From Labrenzia sp. PHM005 (lineage in GTDB: Bacteria > Pseudomonadota > Alphaproteobacteria > Rhizobiales > Stappiaceae), in the NCBI RefSeq assembly GCF_006517275.1, contig NZ_CP041191.1:694501-758500 (forward strand): a DNA stretch of 64,000 nt, read 5' to 3'. Below the pieces are notes generated by a model. It was not told the DNA's origin, did not search any database, and saw only the letters and a list, made by a program, of their open reading frames with translations. Below, piece by piece: positions 7,459 through 17,348 of the stretch. A program made the translations under genes and the position numbers. The stretch's first letter is position 1. The number at the start of each line of letters is the position of its first letter.

Positions 7459-10400
7459 ATGAACGGCTTTGCCCATGCTGGTGACGCAAACACGTCGCTT
7501 GGCGGCGTCCGCAAAATCTTGTTTGAAAACTATGACCTTCAAGGATCTATCAACGGGCTTCCCGGCGAACACGATCTAAATTTCAAAATCGGCGGCATCG
7601 ACGGCAAGGACTATCTGTTAAAACTTCATGCCGATGACGACGATGACATTCTGGACATGCAAGTTGCCGTATTGGAACACCTGAACAAGGTTGATCCAGG
7701 CTTACCGGTTTCAAGGGCCATTCCAGACCTTGACGGCAATAACATGAGTTCAAACACCTTTGAGGGTCCGCGCAAGGTACGGCTTTTGACTTGGCTGGCC
7801 GGAGACGTTTGGGCAAAAGCAGAGAACCGCGGCTCCGAGGCTATAGACACCCTCGGCGCGCTACTCGCCCGGCTAGACAAGAGCCTGGAAAGCTTCCAGC
7901 ACCCAGGCGCTCAAAGGAGCTATGACTGGGATATTGCCCAAGCCTCAAAGCACCTGACTTATTGCAAATTCATCGATGATGCCGACAAGCGCCAAACGGT
8001 TGCGGAGATCCTGAACCGATTTGTATCAGATGTCCTGCCCCGGCTACAAAACTGCCCACGCCAAGTCATTCACAACGACGCCAACGACTACAATGTCCTG
8101 CTGGATAAAGCCGGTCGGGTCAGCGGTTTGCTCGACTTCGGCGACATGGTGGAAAGCTATCGGGTGGTCGAGATTGCCGTTGCCAGCGCATATGCTCTGA
8201 TTGGTACGGAAGACCCCATTGGAACAGCCGCTCGGTTGGCAAAAGCTTATCACCAGATCAATCCGATTACCGAAGACGAATGCGACTTGATCGTCGACCT
8301 GATCAAGACACGATATGCAGTCTCTATATGCATGGCAGCCAAACAGATCCGGGAGGCGCCGGAAAACCACTATCTGCTGGTCAGTCAGGAAGATGTGTGG
8401 CGCGAGCTCCGGCGTGTTAACACCGAAAACCATCGCTTGGCGGTCTTGCGTCTACGTGCAGCTTGCGGGTTGGCCCCTATTCCAAAAGCCCGGCGGATTA
8501 TGCGCTGGCTTGAAGAAAACGCCCATACGTTTGCGCCTGTAATCCGGCCAGAAACACCTAAACCAAAAACAATCACTTTCGATTTTACCACGTCGGCACC
8601 AGATGCATCGCAAATCTCAGCCTTTTCTGGGATCGAATTTGATGCCTATTGCGATGACAAGATCCTTGAGGCCAAAGCCGACTTTGGCATTGGCCTCTAT
8701 GGTGAAAACCGGACAATCTACAAAAGCGACGCATTTGAAACTGCCAACACTTCCGCCCGGCGCTCCATTCACCTGGGCATTGATCTGTTTACACCGGCGC
8801 TCGAACCAGTTTACGCGCCGTTGAAAGGCACGTGTGCATTCCTTTATGACGATGCTGTCGAAAATGGCTTTGGACCAACTGTGCTCCTTGAGCATAAGAC
8901 CAAAACGGGAGATGTCTTCTGGACCCTATATGGTCATTTGTCCCGCCAAAGCTTCGCCAAGCTGAAGACAGGGCAGAAAATCTCCCGGGGCCAAGCCTTT
9001 GCCGAGATCGGCCGCCGTGAGGAAAACGGAAGCTGGCCGCCGCATTTGCACTTTCAGCTCGTCACTGATCACCTGGGACTGGAAGCGCGAATGCATGGCG
9101 TCGGTGTCCGCCAGCAATGGTCTGTCTGGCGCGATATCAGCCCGGATCCAAGTGTCTTTCTAGGTTTGAACGTTCCCGCAGCAACTGTGGTTGCAAGGGA
9201 CAAAGACAGCCTGATCCACGAGCGTCACGCTCAGCTTGGCCGCGCCTTGAGCATTGCCTACCAAGACGATCCACTGAATATCGTCAGCGGAGACGGTTGT
9301 TATCTCATCGATGAAACCGGCAAACGCTGGCTCGATATGGTCAACAACGTCTGCCATGTCGGGCACTGCCATCCACGTGTGGTCAAGGCCGCCCAACAGC
9401 AGATCGCTGAGCTGAACACCAATTCCCGCTATCTGCATGATAATCTGGTTGAATACTCCAATCGGTTGGCCAGCCTTTTTCCGGATCCACTGAACGTTTG
9501 TTACTTCGTCAACTCCGGCAGCGAGGCCAATGACCTGGCCATCCGGATCGCCCGTGCTCATACTGGCAACCACGATCTTTTGACTGTCGATCACGCCTAT
9601 CACGGCCACTTGTCCAGCCTGATTGACGTTAGTCCATATAAGTTTGCCGGCAATGGCGGCTCTGGCCGGCCCAAGCATGTTCGAGTCACTGAGTTGCCCG
9701 ACCTTTACCGGGGCCGCTGGCGTTATGGCGATATGGATGCTGGAAAGAACTATGCAGCCGATGTGCACCGGCAGATCGAGGGGCTTGCCGCAGAAAACAA
9801 AAATCCGGCCCTCTTCTTCAGCGAAGGGATCCTGGGCACGGGTGGCCAGCTCACCCTGCCCGACGGTTATCTGAAGGAAGCTTATGCGCATGTTCGGGCC
9901 GCAGGCGGTCTGTGCCTAGCAGATGAGGTTCAGGTGGGCTTTGGCCGGGTCGGCTCACACATGTGGGCCTTTGAGGCACAAGATGTCGTGCCGGACATTG
10001 TCACGCTCGGAAAACCCATCGGCAACGGTCATCCGATGGCCGCGGTGATCACCACACCAGAAATCGCAGCTTCCTTTGCCAATGGCATGGAGTACTTCAA
10101 CACCTTCGGCGGCAACCCCGTCTCGGCAGCAACCGGGCTTGCTGTCTTAGATGTCATCAGAGATGAGCGGCTGCAGGACAAATGTCTTGTCACCGGCAAT
10201 CGGCTTATGGACGGCGCCCGCGAGCTTGCCGAAAAACACCCGCTGATCGGCGATGTCCGCGGGATGGGCCTCTTCATTGGAATTGAGCTGGTCAAAGACC
10301 GCAAGACTCTCGAACCTGCCGCAAAAGAATTGGCGAAGATCATCCAGATTTTGAAGGAAGACCACGCGATTCTTCTCTCGAGCGAAGGCCCCTTTGACAA

Positions 10401-10494
10401 TGTCTTGAAAATCAAACCGCCCGCGCAATTTGGCACGGCAGAATGCGATCACTTCCTGAATGCCCTTGATGACACTCTGGGTAAAATCATCTGA
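7459..10494 (+). CDS. Trifunctional fusion: APH-type kinase, M23 peptidase-like domain and class III aminotransferase
   Basis: This is a 1011-residue, three-domain protein. Residues about 15-330 form an aminoglycoside phosphotransferase/choline kinase-like domain with catalytic HNDANDYN (205-212) and the metal-binding DFG (226-228). Residues about 430-570 resemble the LytM/M23 metallopeptidase fold with HLGID (H438, D442) and PHLH (H529, H531), so all the zinc ligands are present. Residues about 585-1011 form a class III PLP aminotransferase with predicted Schiff-base lysine K852 in TLGKPIGNG. The closest reading of the aminotransferase part is the ethanolamine-phosphate phospho-lyase/AGXT2L group, so a kinase that phosphorylates an amino alcohol and a lyase that removes the phosphate would make sense in one chain. 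Similar fusions occur in other proteobacteria. The role of the M23 part is unclear. The gene stands alone. Confidence 0.88.
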   Translation: MNGFAHAGDANTSLGGVRKILFENYDLQGSINGLPGEHDLNFKIGGIDGKDYLLKLHADDDDDILDMQVAVLEHLNKVDPGLPVSRAIPDLDGNNMSSNTFEGPRKVRLLTWLAGDVWAKAENRGSEAIDTLGALLARLDKSLESFQHPGAQRSYDWDIAQASKHLTYCKFIDDADKRQTVAEILNRFVSDVLPRLQNCPRQVIHNDANDYNVLLDKAGRVSGLLDFGDMVESYRVVEIAVASAYALIGTEDPIGTAARLAKAYHQINPITEDECDLIVDLIKTRYAVSICMAAKQIREAPENHYLLVSQEDVWRELRRVNTENHRLAVLRLRAACGLAPIPKARRIMRWLEENAHTFAPVIRPETPKPKTITFDFTTSAPDASQISAFSGIEFDAYCDDKILEAKADFGIGLYGENRTIYKSDAFETANTSARRSIHLGIDLFTPALEPVYAPLKGTCAFLYDDAVENGFGPTVLLEHKTKTGDVFWTLYGHLSRQSFAKLKTGQKISRGQAFAEIGRREENGSWPPHLHFQLVTDHLGLEARMHGVGVRQQWSVWRDISPDPSVFLGLNVPAATVVARDKDSLIHERHAQLGRALSIAYQDDPLNIVSGDGCYLIDETGKRWLDMVNNVCHVGHCHPRVVKAAQQQIAELNTNSRYLHDNLVEYSNRLASLFPDPLNVCYFVNSGSEANDLAIRIARAHTGNHDLLTVDHAYHGHLSSLIDVSPYKFAGNGGSGRPKHVRVTELPDLYRGRWRYGDMDAGKNYAADVHRQIEGLAAENKNPALFFSEGILGTGGQLTLPDGYLKEAYAHVRAAGGLCLADEVQVGFGRVGSHMWAFEAQDVVPDIVTLGKPIGNGHPMAAVITTPEIAASFANGMEYFNTFGGNPVSAATGLAVLDVIRDERLQDKCLVTGNRLMDGARELAEKHPLIGDVRGMGLFIGIELVKDRKTLEPAAKELAKIIQILKEDHAILLSSEGPFDNVLKIKPPAQFGTAECDHFLNALDDTLGKII

Positions 10495-10576
10495 TACAGC
10501 AAGGCTCTGACAAACAGCGCAGTTTTTGTAAGGTCCGCTCTGGACATCTCCTCATCCGGTGAATAACTAATTTCAA

Positions 10577-10591
10577 CGCATCCAAGATGCG
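10577..10591. other. Small hairpin before the epimerase gene
   Basis: CGCATC-CAA-GATGCG is a perfect 6-bp stem with a 3-nt loop in the 133-bp gap between the fusion gene and the epimerase gene. No U-run follows. It may be a weak terminator or an operator. Confidence 0.25.
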
Positions 10592-10627
10592 AAGCGCCCG
10601 CCGGATCTGGAATTCAGAAGAGACAGC

Positions 10628-11641
10628 ATGCTTCCCAAAAAACGCGCGTTTATCACCGGGTCCGCCGGCTTCATCGGATTTCACCTTGCCGAGCTTTTGC
10701 TGCAGGACGGCTGGGAGGTCGCCGGTCTCGACGGTATGACGGATTATTATGATGTCCGTTTGAAGGAACGCCGCCACGAGATCCTGCACCAGCATGGCTC
10801 GTTTTCGTCAACCATCGCGCGGCTGGAGGACAACGACCGCGTCTCGGACGCGATCTCTGACTTCAGGCCGGATGTGATCATCCATCTGGCTGCTCAAGCC
10901 GGCGTTCGCTACAGCCTGGAAAACCCGCGCGCCTATGTTGATGCCAATGTTGTCGGCACTATGAACGTGATGGAGGCAGCCAAGGCGGCGAACGTCCAGC
11001 ACCTCTTGATGGCCTCGACCAGTTCAGTCTATGGCGCCAACACACAGATGCCGTTTGAAGAAAGCCAAAAAACCGATACACCGCTGACCATCTATGCTGC
11101 GACCAAAAAGGCGAATGAAGCGATGGGCCATGCCTGGGCGCACATCCATCAAATCCCGATCACCATGTTCCGCTTTTTCACGGTTTATGGTCCCTGGGGC
11201 CGGCCGGATATGGCGCTCTTCAAGTTCACCAAGGGTATTCTGGAAGAGACCCCGATCGATATCTACAATCATGGCGATATGTTTCGGGACTTCACCTATG
11301 TAGAAGATCTGGTGCGCGGCATCCGCTGCCTGATGGATGCGATCCCGGGAGCGGGCGACACGGCCTCGGAGAAAGACAATTTGAGCCCGGCCGCGCCCTA
11401 TCGCGTCGTCAATATCGGCAATTCAGACAAGGTCCGGCTCTTGGATTTCATCGAGGCAATTGAGGCCGAGCTTGGCAAGAAGGCAATCCGTAACCTGATG
11501 CCGATGCAGACCGGTGATGTGCCGGCAACCTGGGCCGACGCAACCTTGCTTCAGGACCTGACCGGTTACCGGCCGCAAACCCCGTTCCGTGAAGGCGTTG
11601 CCAAATTCGTGCAGTGGTACCGCGACTACTACAAGGTTTAG
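10628..11641 (+). CDS. UDP-glucuronate 4-epimerase-type NAD-dependent epimerase
   Basis: This 337-residue short-chain epimerase has the Rossmann motif GSAGFIG at 11-17, LAAQAGVRYS at about 87-96, serine residues in STSSVYG (about 130-136) and the catalytic pair Y156-K160 in YAATK. Length, the segment MTDYYDVRLKERR and RFFTVYGPWGRPDMA are typical of bacterial UDP-glucuronate 4-epimerases (LspL/Cap1J group), which interconvert UDP-GlcA and UDP-GalA for surface polysaccharide. It forms an apparent operon with the UDP-sugar dehydrogenase 8 bp downstream. Substrate preference rests on family resemblance only. Confidence 0.88.
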   Translation: MLPKKRAFITGSAGFIGFHLAELLLQDGWEVAGLDGMTDYYDVRLKERRHEILHQHGSFSSTIARLEDNDRVSDAISDFRPDVIIHLAAQAGVRYSLENPRAYVDANVVGTMNVMEAAKAANVQHLLMASTSSVYGANTQMPFEESQKTDTPLTIYAATKKANEAMGHAWAHIHQIPITMFRFFTVYGPWGRPDMALFKFTKGILEETPIDIYNHGDMFRDFTYVEDLVRGIRCLMDAIPGAGDTASEKDNLSPAAPYRVVNIGNSDKVRLLDFIEAIEAELGKKAIRNLMPMQTGDVPATWADATLLQDLTGYRPQTPFREGVAKFVQWYRDYYKV

Positions 11642-11649
11642 GTTAGGTT

Positions 11650-12933
11650 ATGTTGCGCCAAACCCCGGACACCGCAAAAATTGCCGTCATCGGCCTTGGG
11701 TATGTCGGCCTGCCGCTGGCGAGCGAATTCGGCAAAACACAGTCCGTCACCGGCTTCGACATCAACCCGGAACGCATCGCTCAACTAAAGACCGGCACCG
11801 ATACCACGCTGGAGGTATCTGAAGACGAGCTTATTGCTGCCCGGCACCTGACTTTTACGAGCGACCCGCAGGATCTTGCCGACTGCAAGACTTTCATCGT
11901 TACTGTGCCGACGCCGATTGACGGCTACAAACAGCCGGACCTTGGGCCTCTGCTCCGTGCCAGCGAAACGATCGGTAAGGTTCTAAAAACCGGTGATGTG
12001 GTGATTTACGAATCCACCGTTTATCCGGGCGCGACAGAAGAAGATTGTGTTCCTGTGTTGGAACGGGTTTCAGGTCTTACCTTTAACGAGGATTTTTTTG
12101 CAGGATACAGTCCCGAGCGGATCAACCCAGGCGACAAGAACCATCGCCTTCCGGATATCTGCAAGGTCACATCCGGCTCGACACCAGAGGTCGCCGATTT
12201 CGTGGATAGGCTCTACGCCTCGATCATCAAAGCCGGTACCCACAAAGCTCCATCGGTCCGCGTTGCAGAAGCGGCCAAGGTGATCGAGAACACCCAGCGG
12301 GACCTTAATATCGCGCTTATCAACGAGCTGGCGATCATCTTCAACCGGCTGGACATCGACACCAAAGCGGTGTTGGAAGCGGCTGGAACCAAATGGAATT
12401 TCCTACCCTTCCGGCCAGGTCTTGTCGGTGGCCACTGCATCGGGGTCGATCCCTATTACCTGACGCACAAGGCCCAGGCGACGGGCTATCACCCGGAAAT
12501 CATTCTGGCGGGACGCCGGCTCAACGATGGCATGGGATCTTATGTGGTCTCTCAGCTGGTCAAGGCCATGACCCGTAAGAGCTTGCCGATGACCGGCGCA
12601 AGAATTCTGGTCATGGGACTGGCATTCAAAGAAAACTGCCCAGACCTCAGAAACACCGGTGTCGTCAGCATCATTGAAGAACTCAAGGATTATAATGTCG
12701 ATGTAGACGTTTATGACCCGTGGGTGGATGGCGACGACGCCGCAAGCGAATACGGCATACATCCCGTGAGTGACCCCAAGCCCGATGGCTACGATGCGAT
12801 CGTTGTCGCGGTCGCACACCAACAGTTCAAGGAATTGGGAATCGAAAAAGTCCGTGCCTTCGGCAAGGAAGACCACCTGATTTACGATCTGAAGAACGTT
12901 TTTTCGGGCGACGACGTAGATCTGCGGCTGTAG
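11650..12933 (+). CDS. UDP-N-acetylhexosamine/UDP-glucose 6-dehydrogenase, TviB/WbpA type
   Basis: This 427-residue nucleotide-sugar dehydrogenase has an N-terminal NAD-binding [10 protein letters not shown] (15-24), the conserved [10 protein letters not shown] (122-131) and catalytic C263 in [13 protein letters not shown], then a UDP-binding C-terminal domain containing [14 protein letters not shown]. The sequence around the cysteine and the [10 protein letters not shown] motif match the TviB/VipA-WbpA subgroup, which makes UDP-HexNAcA, better than the Ugd subgroup that makes UDP-GlcA. It lies 8 bp after the epimerase gene, and together they could provide a UDP-uronic acid pair for a capsule, O-antigen or exopolysaccharide. 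No transferase or polymerase gene is immediately adjacent. Confidence 0.88.
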   Translation: MLRQTPDTAKIAVIGLGYVGLPLASEFGKTQSVTGFDINPERIAQLKTGTDTTLEVSEDELIAARHLTFTSDPQDLADCKTFIVTVPTPIDGYKQPDLGPLLRASETIGKVLKTGDVVIYESTVYPGATEEDCVPVLERVSGLTFNEDFFAGYSPERINPGDKNHRLPDICKVTSGSTPEVADFVDRLYASIIKAGTHKAPSVRVAEAAKVIENTQRDLNIALINELAIIFNRLDIDTKAVLEAAGTKWNFLPFRPGLVGGHCIGVDPYYLTHKAQATGYHPEIILAGRRLNDGMGSYVVSQLVKAMTRKSLPMTGARILVMGLAFKENCPDLRNTGVVSIIEELKDYNVDVDVYDPWVDGDDAASEYGIHPVSDPKPDGYDAIVVAVAHQQFKELGIEKVRAFGKEDHLIYDLKNVFSGDDVDLRL

Positions 12934-13129
12934 TTTCCTTTCTGCCCCGCGTCAACGGCATAGTCAGAAATCCACGTGGCCGGTCTCAGTCAAACGCGTG
13001 TACACAATCGTTCAAGACGTTTGAAAACACCTGAGATAGGTTGTTCCAATCTGAATTCTGTTTTCAAGCGCCCGCACTTTGCGCAAGCGTGGGCGCAACA
13101 GACACATTGGACAGGAACCTGATCGAACC

Positions 13130-13486
13130 ATGCAGCCGATAAATCTTTCTGAGAAACTGACCAAATTCGCGACCCACTGGGATCCACATGTTGTTGGCGA
13201 CTACAACACCAACGATGTCATGGTGGTGAAATTCAAAGGAGAATTTCCGTTTCACCAGCATGAGAACACGGATGATTTTTTCCTCGTTCTTGACGGCGAA
13301 ATGATCATGGATATCGAAGGCCAAGAGCCGCAGGTGGTCAAAGCCGGTGAGCTTTTCATCGTGCCGAAAGGGGTCGTCCACCGGCCGCGCGCGGAAGAAG
13401 AGGTCAAGGTGCTGCTCATTGAGCCAAAAGGCGAACCTAATTCCGGCGATGCCGACCGCGAACCGGCGCCCAAACCAAGAATTTGA
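13130..13486 (+). CDS. Small cupin-domain protein
   Basis: I place the start at the ATG giving MQPINLSEKL (118 residues), with AGGAA 12 nt upstream; the frame is open further upstream without better evidence. The protein is a single cupin beta-barrel with the metal-binding set FPFHQHENTDDFFLVLDG (H, H, E) and the second motif LFIVPKGVVHRP (H). Cupins of this size are often annotated as mannose-6-phosphate isomerase-like, but no reaction can be assigned. It ends close to the convergent SDR gene, and nothing in the neighbourhood fixes its role. Confidence 0.8.
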   Translation: MQPINLSEKLTKFATHWDPHVVGDYNTNDVMVVKFKGEFPFHQHENTDDFFLVLDGEMIMDIEGQEPQVVKAGELFIVPKGVVHRPRAEEEVKVLLIEPKGEPNSGDADREPAPKPRI

Positions 13487-13510
13487 GCGCCAGCTCCTAA
13501 CAGTAAACGG

Positions 13511-14251
13511 CTAGATGCAGCGGCCGCCGTCGACTTCCATGGCAACGCCGGTGATCATACCGGCTTCATCGGAACAAAGGTAACAGGCGGCATTGCCGAG
13601 GTCTTCGGGTGTCGAGAACCGCCCGATTGGAATGGTGGAGAGGAATTTCGCCCGCATTTCTGGGGTGTCCTCACCCATGAAACTTTTCAGGAGCGGGGTT
13701 TCTCCGGCGACCGGACAAAGCGCGTTAACGCGCACACCATTCGGAGCCAATTCAACGGCCATGGTCTTGGTCGCGGTCACCATCCAACCCTTGGAGGCGT
13801 TGTACCAATTGAGCTTCGGGCGCGGGCTGAGCCCTGCGGTCGAAGCGACATTGAGGATTGCGCCAGAGCCTCGGTCGATCATCGCCGGAACGAAGTGTTT
13901 CGCGGTCAGATAAACGGACTTGCAGTTGACGGCCATCACCCGGTCGAACTCATCTTCCGTCACATCCTGCATCAGTTTCGGCAGATGAGTGATGCCGGCG
14001 TTGTTTACCAGAATGTCGACGCCGCCGAGTTTTGAGGCCGCGATTTCAGCCAGCTCCGCCACGCTTTCGTTGCTGGCAACATCAGCTTTGGCCGCAAATC
14101 CACTGACTTCTGCCGCGACCTCTTCGGCCAAATCCACGTTCAGATCAGCAATCAGGACCTTGGCGCCTTCCGCTGCGAACTTGCGCACGATGCCCGCTCC
14201 AAAGCCAGACGCCCCGCCTGTCACGATCGCTGTTTTGCCCTGCAATCTCAT
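13511..14251 (-). CDS. Short-chain dehydrogenase/reductase
   Basis: This 246-residue classical SDR has the NAD(P)-binding TGGASGFG (11-18), NNAG (about 83-86), and the catalytic S137, Y150 and K154 (YNASK). An acidic residue at the end of the second strand (IADLNVD) suggests preference for NAD. Its ending GVAMEVDGGRCI is typical of the family. It is the last gene of a minus-strand operon that begins with the ArgE/DapE-type hydrolase at 22176 and includes a peptide-type ABC transporter and an aldehyde dehydrogenase, so it probably oxidises or reduces a hydroxy/keto intermediate of the imported compound. The substrate is unknown. Confidence 0.88.
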   Translation of the reverse strand: MRLQGKTAIVTGGASGFGAGIVRKFAAEGAKVLIADLNVDLAEEVAAEVSGFAAKADVASNESVAELAEIAASKLGGVDILVNNAGITHLPKLMQDVTEDEFDRVMAVNCKSVYLTAKHFVPAMIDRGSGAILNVASTAGLSPRPKLNWYNASKGWMVTATKTMAVELAPNGVRVNALCPVAGETPLLKSFMGEDTPEMRAKFLSTIPIGRFSTPEDLGNAACYLCSDEAGMITGVAMEVDGGRCI

Positions 14252-14288
14252 GGGTCAAACTCCCTTAAATCAATTATCGTTTTGAAAC

Positions 14289-15743
14289 TCAGCCGTGATA
14301 GGCCGCGACGGTCTTAAGTGAGGTGAAGCCGTAGAGTGCTTCAAAGCCCTTTTCCCGGCCGTGGCCAGATTTGCCCATGCCGCCGAAGGGCAGCTCGACA
14401 CCGCCGCCCGCGCCGTAGTTGTTGATGAAGACCTGACCAGAACGGATTTTCTTCGCCAGCCGCATCTGCCGGGCGCCATCCCGGCTCCAGATGCTGGCAA
14501 CAAGGCCGTAGTCCGTGCCGTTAGCAATCGCGACCGCTTCATCCTCATCGTCGAACGGAATGATCACTTGCACCGGTCCAAAAATCTCATCCCTGGCGAG
14601 GACATGGTCCGGCTTAACCCCAGCGAACAGCGTTGGCGTCACGTAGCTGCCGCCTTCCGGCGCATCCTGCAAAACACTTTCGGCGGCCTTTTCCAGATCC
14701 GCACCCCGGTCGATGAAGCTGGAGACGATGCCCTGCTGTTTGGCCGAAATTAGCGGACCGACGTCAAGATCGGAGAGCGCCGGCCCTACCTTCAGATCGC
14801 CGTACCGGCCGGCCATGCGCTCAACGACCTGATCATAAAGCCCGCGCTGAACCAGGATACGCGAGGAGGCCGAACAGGTTTGACCCGCATTTTGAATGCC
14901 GGCATTCACCAAGAACGGCAGAGCCGCCTCCAGATCAGCATCATCAAAGACAAGCTGCGGTGACTTTCCGCCGAGTTCCAAGGTGACAGGAATGACATTC
15001 TTCGCCGCCGCCATCTGCACATGCACGCCTGTCGCGACGGACCCGGTGAAACTGACGTGATGAATCCCCGGATGCGCGGAGAGTGCGGCGCCCGCCTCTG
15101 CCCCGAGACCTGGAACCACATTTACCACCCCATCCGGCAGACCGGCTGCCTTAGCAAGATCGGCAAAAGCAAGGGCTGTCAGGCAGGCATCTTCGGCCGG
15201 CTTCAGAACACAAGTGTTGCCGGTCGCAAGCGCTGCACCGATGGACCGGCCGATGATCTGCATCGGATAGTTCCAAGGCACGATGTGTCCGGTTACGCCA
15301 TGCGGCTCGCGCAAAGTATAGACGGTGTAGCCGTCGAGATAAGGTATCGTTTCGCCATGGAGCTTGTCCGCCGCACCGCCGTAAAACTCCAAATAACGCG
15401 CAAGGGCAACCGCATCGGCGCGCGCCTGTTTGAGCGGCTTGCCGACATCCATTGCCTCGATCCGCGCCAGATCCTCGACCTTCTCCAGCACCAACTCCCG
15501 CAGCTTGAACAGGATCCGGCCGCGCTCCACCGCCGATGTCCTGCCCCAAACGCCGTTCCGAGCGGCTTCCGCAGCAGCAACAGCGGCGTCGATGTCTTCA
15601 GATGTACCGCGGGCAATCTCACCGATTTCTTCGCCGGTCGACGGGTTGAACAGCGGCAGCGTTCCGCCGCCTGCAGGCGCCGTCCATTCACCGTTGATCA
15701 GGCACTTGGCCGGATCAAACCAGAGATCCAACTCGTTGCGCAT
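14289..15743 (-). CDS. NAD(P)-dependent aldehyde dehydrogenase
   Basis: This 484-residue member of the ALDH superfamily carries N158 in PWNYP, the general base E256 in LELGGKSP and the nucleophile C290 in NAGQTCSASSR, all as in active enzymes. Length is normal. The overall pattern is closest to betaine-aldehyde or gamma-aminobutyraldehyde-type dehydrogenases, but the substrate cannot be fixed. It begins 9 bp after the ABC ATPase gene of the same operon and precedes the SDR by 37 bp. It therefore probably turns an aldehyde derived from the imported amide or amine into a carboxylic acid. Confidence 0.92.
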   Translation of the reverse strand: MRNELDLWFDPAKCLINGEWTAPAGGGTLPLFNPSTGEEIGEIARGTSEDIDAAVAAAEAARNGVWGRTSAVERGRILFKLRELVLEKVEDLARIEAMDVGKPLKQARADAVALARYLEFYGGAADKLHGETIPYLDGYTVYTLREPHGVTGHIVPWNYPMQIIGRSIGAALATGNTCVLKPAEDACLTALAFADLAKAAGLPDGVVNVVPGLGAEAGAALSAHPGIHHVSFTGSVATGVHVQMAAAKNVIPVTLELGGKSPQLVFDDADLEAALPFLVNAGIQNAGQTCSASSRILVQRGLYDQVVERMAGRYGDLKVGPALSDLDVGPLISAKQQGIVSSFIDRGADLEKAAESVLQDAPEGGSYVTPTLFAGVKPDHVLARDEIFGPVQVIIPFDDEDEAVAIANGTDYGLVASIWSRDGARQMRLAKKIRSGQVFINNYGAGGGVELPFGGMGKSGHGREKGFEALYGFTSLKTVAAYHG

Positions 15744-15752
15744 CGTTCCTCC

Positions 15753-17348
15753 TCAGGCCGCATTAATATCGGCCGGAAGAACCGGCGCGGCGGCGACCAA
15801 TTGTTTGGTGTAATCGTGTTTGGGCGCGTCGAAGACGGCGCCTGTTGGGCCTTCTTCAACGATTTCGCCTGATTTCATCACCATCACCCGGTCGGTGATC
15901 GAGCGGACGACAGAAAGGTCATGGCTGATAAAGAGATAGGTGAGATCAAACCGATCACTCAAATCCGCCAGAAGATCCAAAACCTGGGCGCGGACAGAAA
16001 CGTCAAGCGCGGACACCGCCTCATCCAGGATGATCAGATCCGGTTTGATGATGAGCGCTCGGGCAATCGCGATCCGCTGGCGCTGGCCGCCACTGAATTC
16101 ATGGATGTATTTATGGCGGTCGTCCGCAGTGAGCCCAACGCTTTCCAACGCCTCGGCAATGGCGGCGTCCCGCTCAGCGCCTTTCGGCGGCGTATCCAGT
16201 AAGTGGAACGGTTCGGTGACCAGCCGCTCGACCTTCCAGCGTGGATTGAAACTGCTGTAGGGATCTTGAAACACCACCTGCATCCTGCGGCGGACTGCAA
16301 TATTGGCATGGTGTTCGGTGAAGACCGGTTGGCCGTCGAACGAGATCTCACCGCCCTGGACGTCCTCTAGCCCCAAAATGGCCCGGGTCAGCGTGGACTT
16401 GCCGCAGCCGGATTCCCCAACAAGGCCGAGGCTCTCGCCCTTTTTGATTTCAAAACTGACGTTGTTTACGGCGCGGAAATGAACAGTCTTGCCCCACCAG
16501 CCATGGGTGTGGCTGACATAATCGCGGACCACGTTCTGGACTTTCAAAAGCGGCGTCTCTTGAACCAACCCTTCCCGTTCCGGCACATGACCGGACGCCT
16601 CCAGAAGGGCTTTGGAATAGGGATGCTGCATGGTGCGGAAAAGCGTTTCTGCTGGACCGCTTTCCACCACTTCACCGTCCTTCATGATCACCAGATCGTC
16701 GGCAAGATCGGCGACCACAGCCAGATCATGGCTAATCAGCATCAAGCCCATGCCATCTTCGGACACCAGCTTTTTTAGAAGTTCCAAAATCTGCGCTTGG
16801 GTGGTGACGTCGAGTGCGGTCGTTGGCTCATCGGCGATCAACAGCTTCGGCCGCAAGGCTATCGCCATTGCGATCACCACACGCTGACGCTGTCCGCCGG
16901 AGAGCTCATGAGGATAGCGGCTGAGCGGAAACTTGTCCTGCGGCAGTTCGGCCCGGCGCAGAGCCTCGGCTGCCCGCGCCATTGCTTCGGATTTGGAGAC
17001 CTTTTCATGCACCAAAATGGTTTCGGCGACCTGCGCACCGATGGTCTTCAGCGGATTGAGCGCTGTCATCGGCTCCTGGAACACCATGCCGACATCCCGC
17101 CCCCGGATACGGCAGAGTTCTGCTTCGCTCAGCGCCAAAATGTCCTGCCCGGCAAGCGTAATCTTGCCCGAACTGGTGGTCCCATTCGGCAAGAGCTGCA
17201 TGACGCTGAAAGCTGACATGGATTTGCCCGAGCCGCTCTCGCCGATCACACCCAGGATCCGGCCCGGGGCGACCTTCATCGACACGCTTTTAAGGACCGG
17301 CTGACCGTGAATTTCCAGCGACAGATTTTCGATCGTCAGAAGGCTCAT
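15753..17348 (-). CDS. Peptide-type ABC transporter, fused ATP-binding protein (DppD-DppF type)
   Basis: This 531-residue protein holds two complete ATPase domains. The first (about 1-250) has Walker A GESGSGKS, signature LSGGQRQR and Walker B LLIADEPT; the second (about 270-515) has [17 protein letters not shown] and LIILDEA. An oligopeptide-transporter C-terminal segment follows the first domain. Fusions of this kind (as in GsiA) energise peptide/opine/nickel-family importers. Its start overlaps the end of the permease gene by 4 bp (TGA/ATG), and the substrate-binding and permease genes of the same system lie upstream, so the transporter is complete. The ligand is unknown. Confidence 0.93.
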   Translation of the reverse strand: MSLLTIENLSLEIHGQPVLKSVSMKVAPGRILGVIGESGSGKSMSAFSVMQLLPNGTTSSGKITLAGQDILALSEAELCRIRGRDVGMVFQEPMTALNPLKTIGAQVAETILVHEKVSKSEAMARAAEALRRAELPQDKFPLSRYPHELSGGQRQRVVIAMAIALRPKLLIADEPTTALDVTTQAQILELLKKLVSEDGMGLMLISHDLAVVADLADDLVIMKDGEVVESGPAETLFRTMQHPYSKALLEASGHVPEREGLVQETPLLKVQNVVRDYVSHTHGWWGKTVHFRAVNNVSFEIKKGESLGLVGESGCGKSTLTRAILGLEDVQGGEISFDGQPVFTEHHANIAVRRRMQVVFQDPYSSFNPRWKVERLVTEPFHLLDTPPKGAERDAAIAEALESVGLTADDRHKYIHEFSGGQRQRIAIARALIIKPDLIILDEAVSALDVSVRAQVLDLLADLSDRFDLTYLFISHDLSVVRSITDRVMVMKSGEIVEEGPTGAVFDAPKHDYTKQLVAAAPVLPADINAA

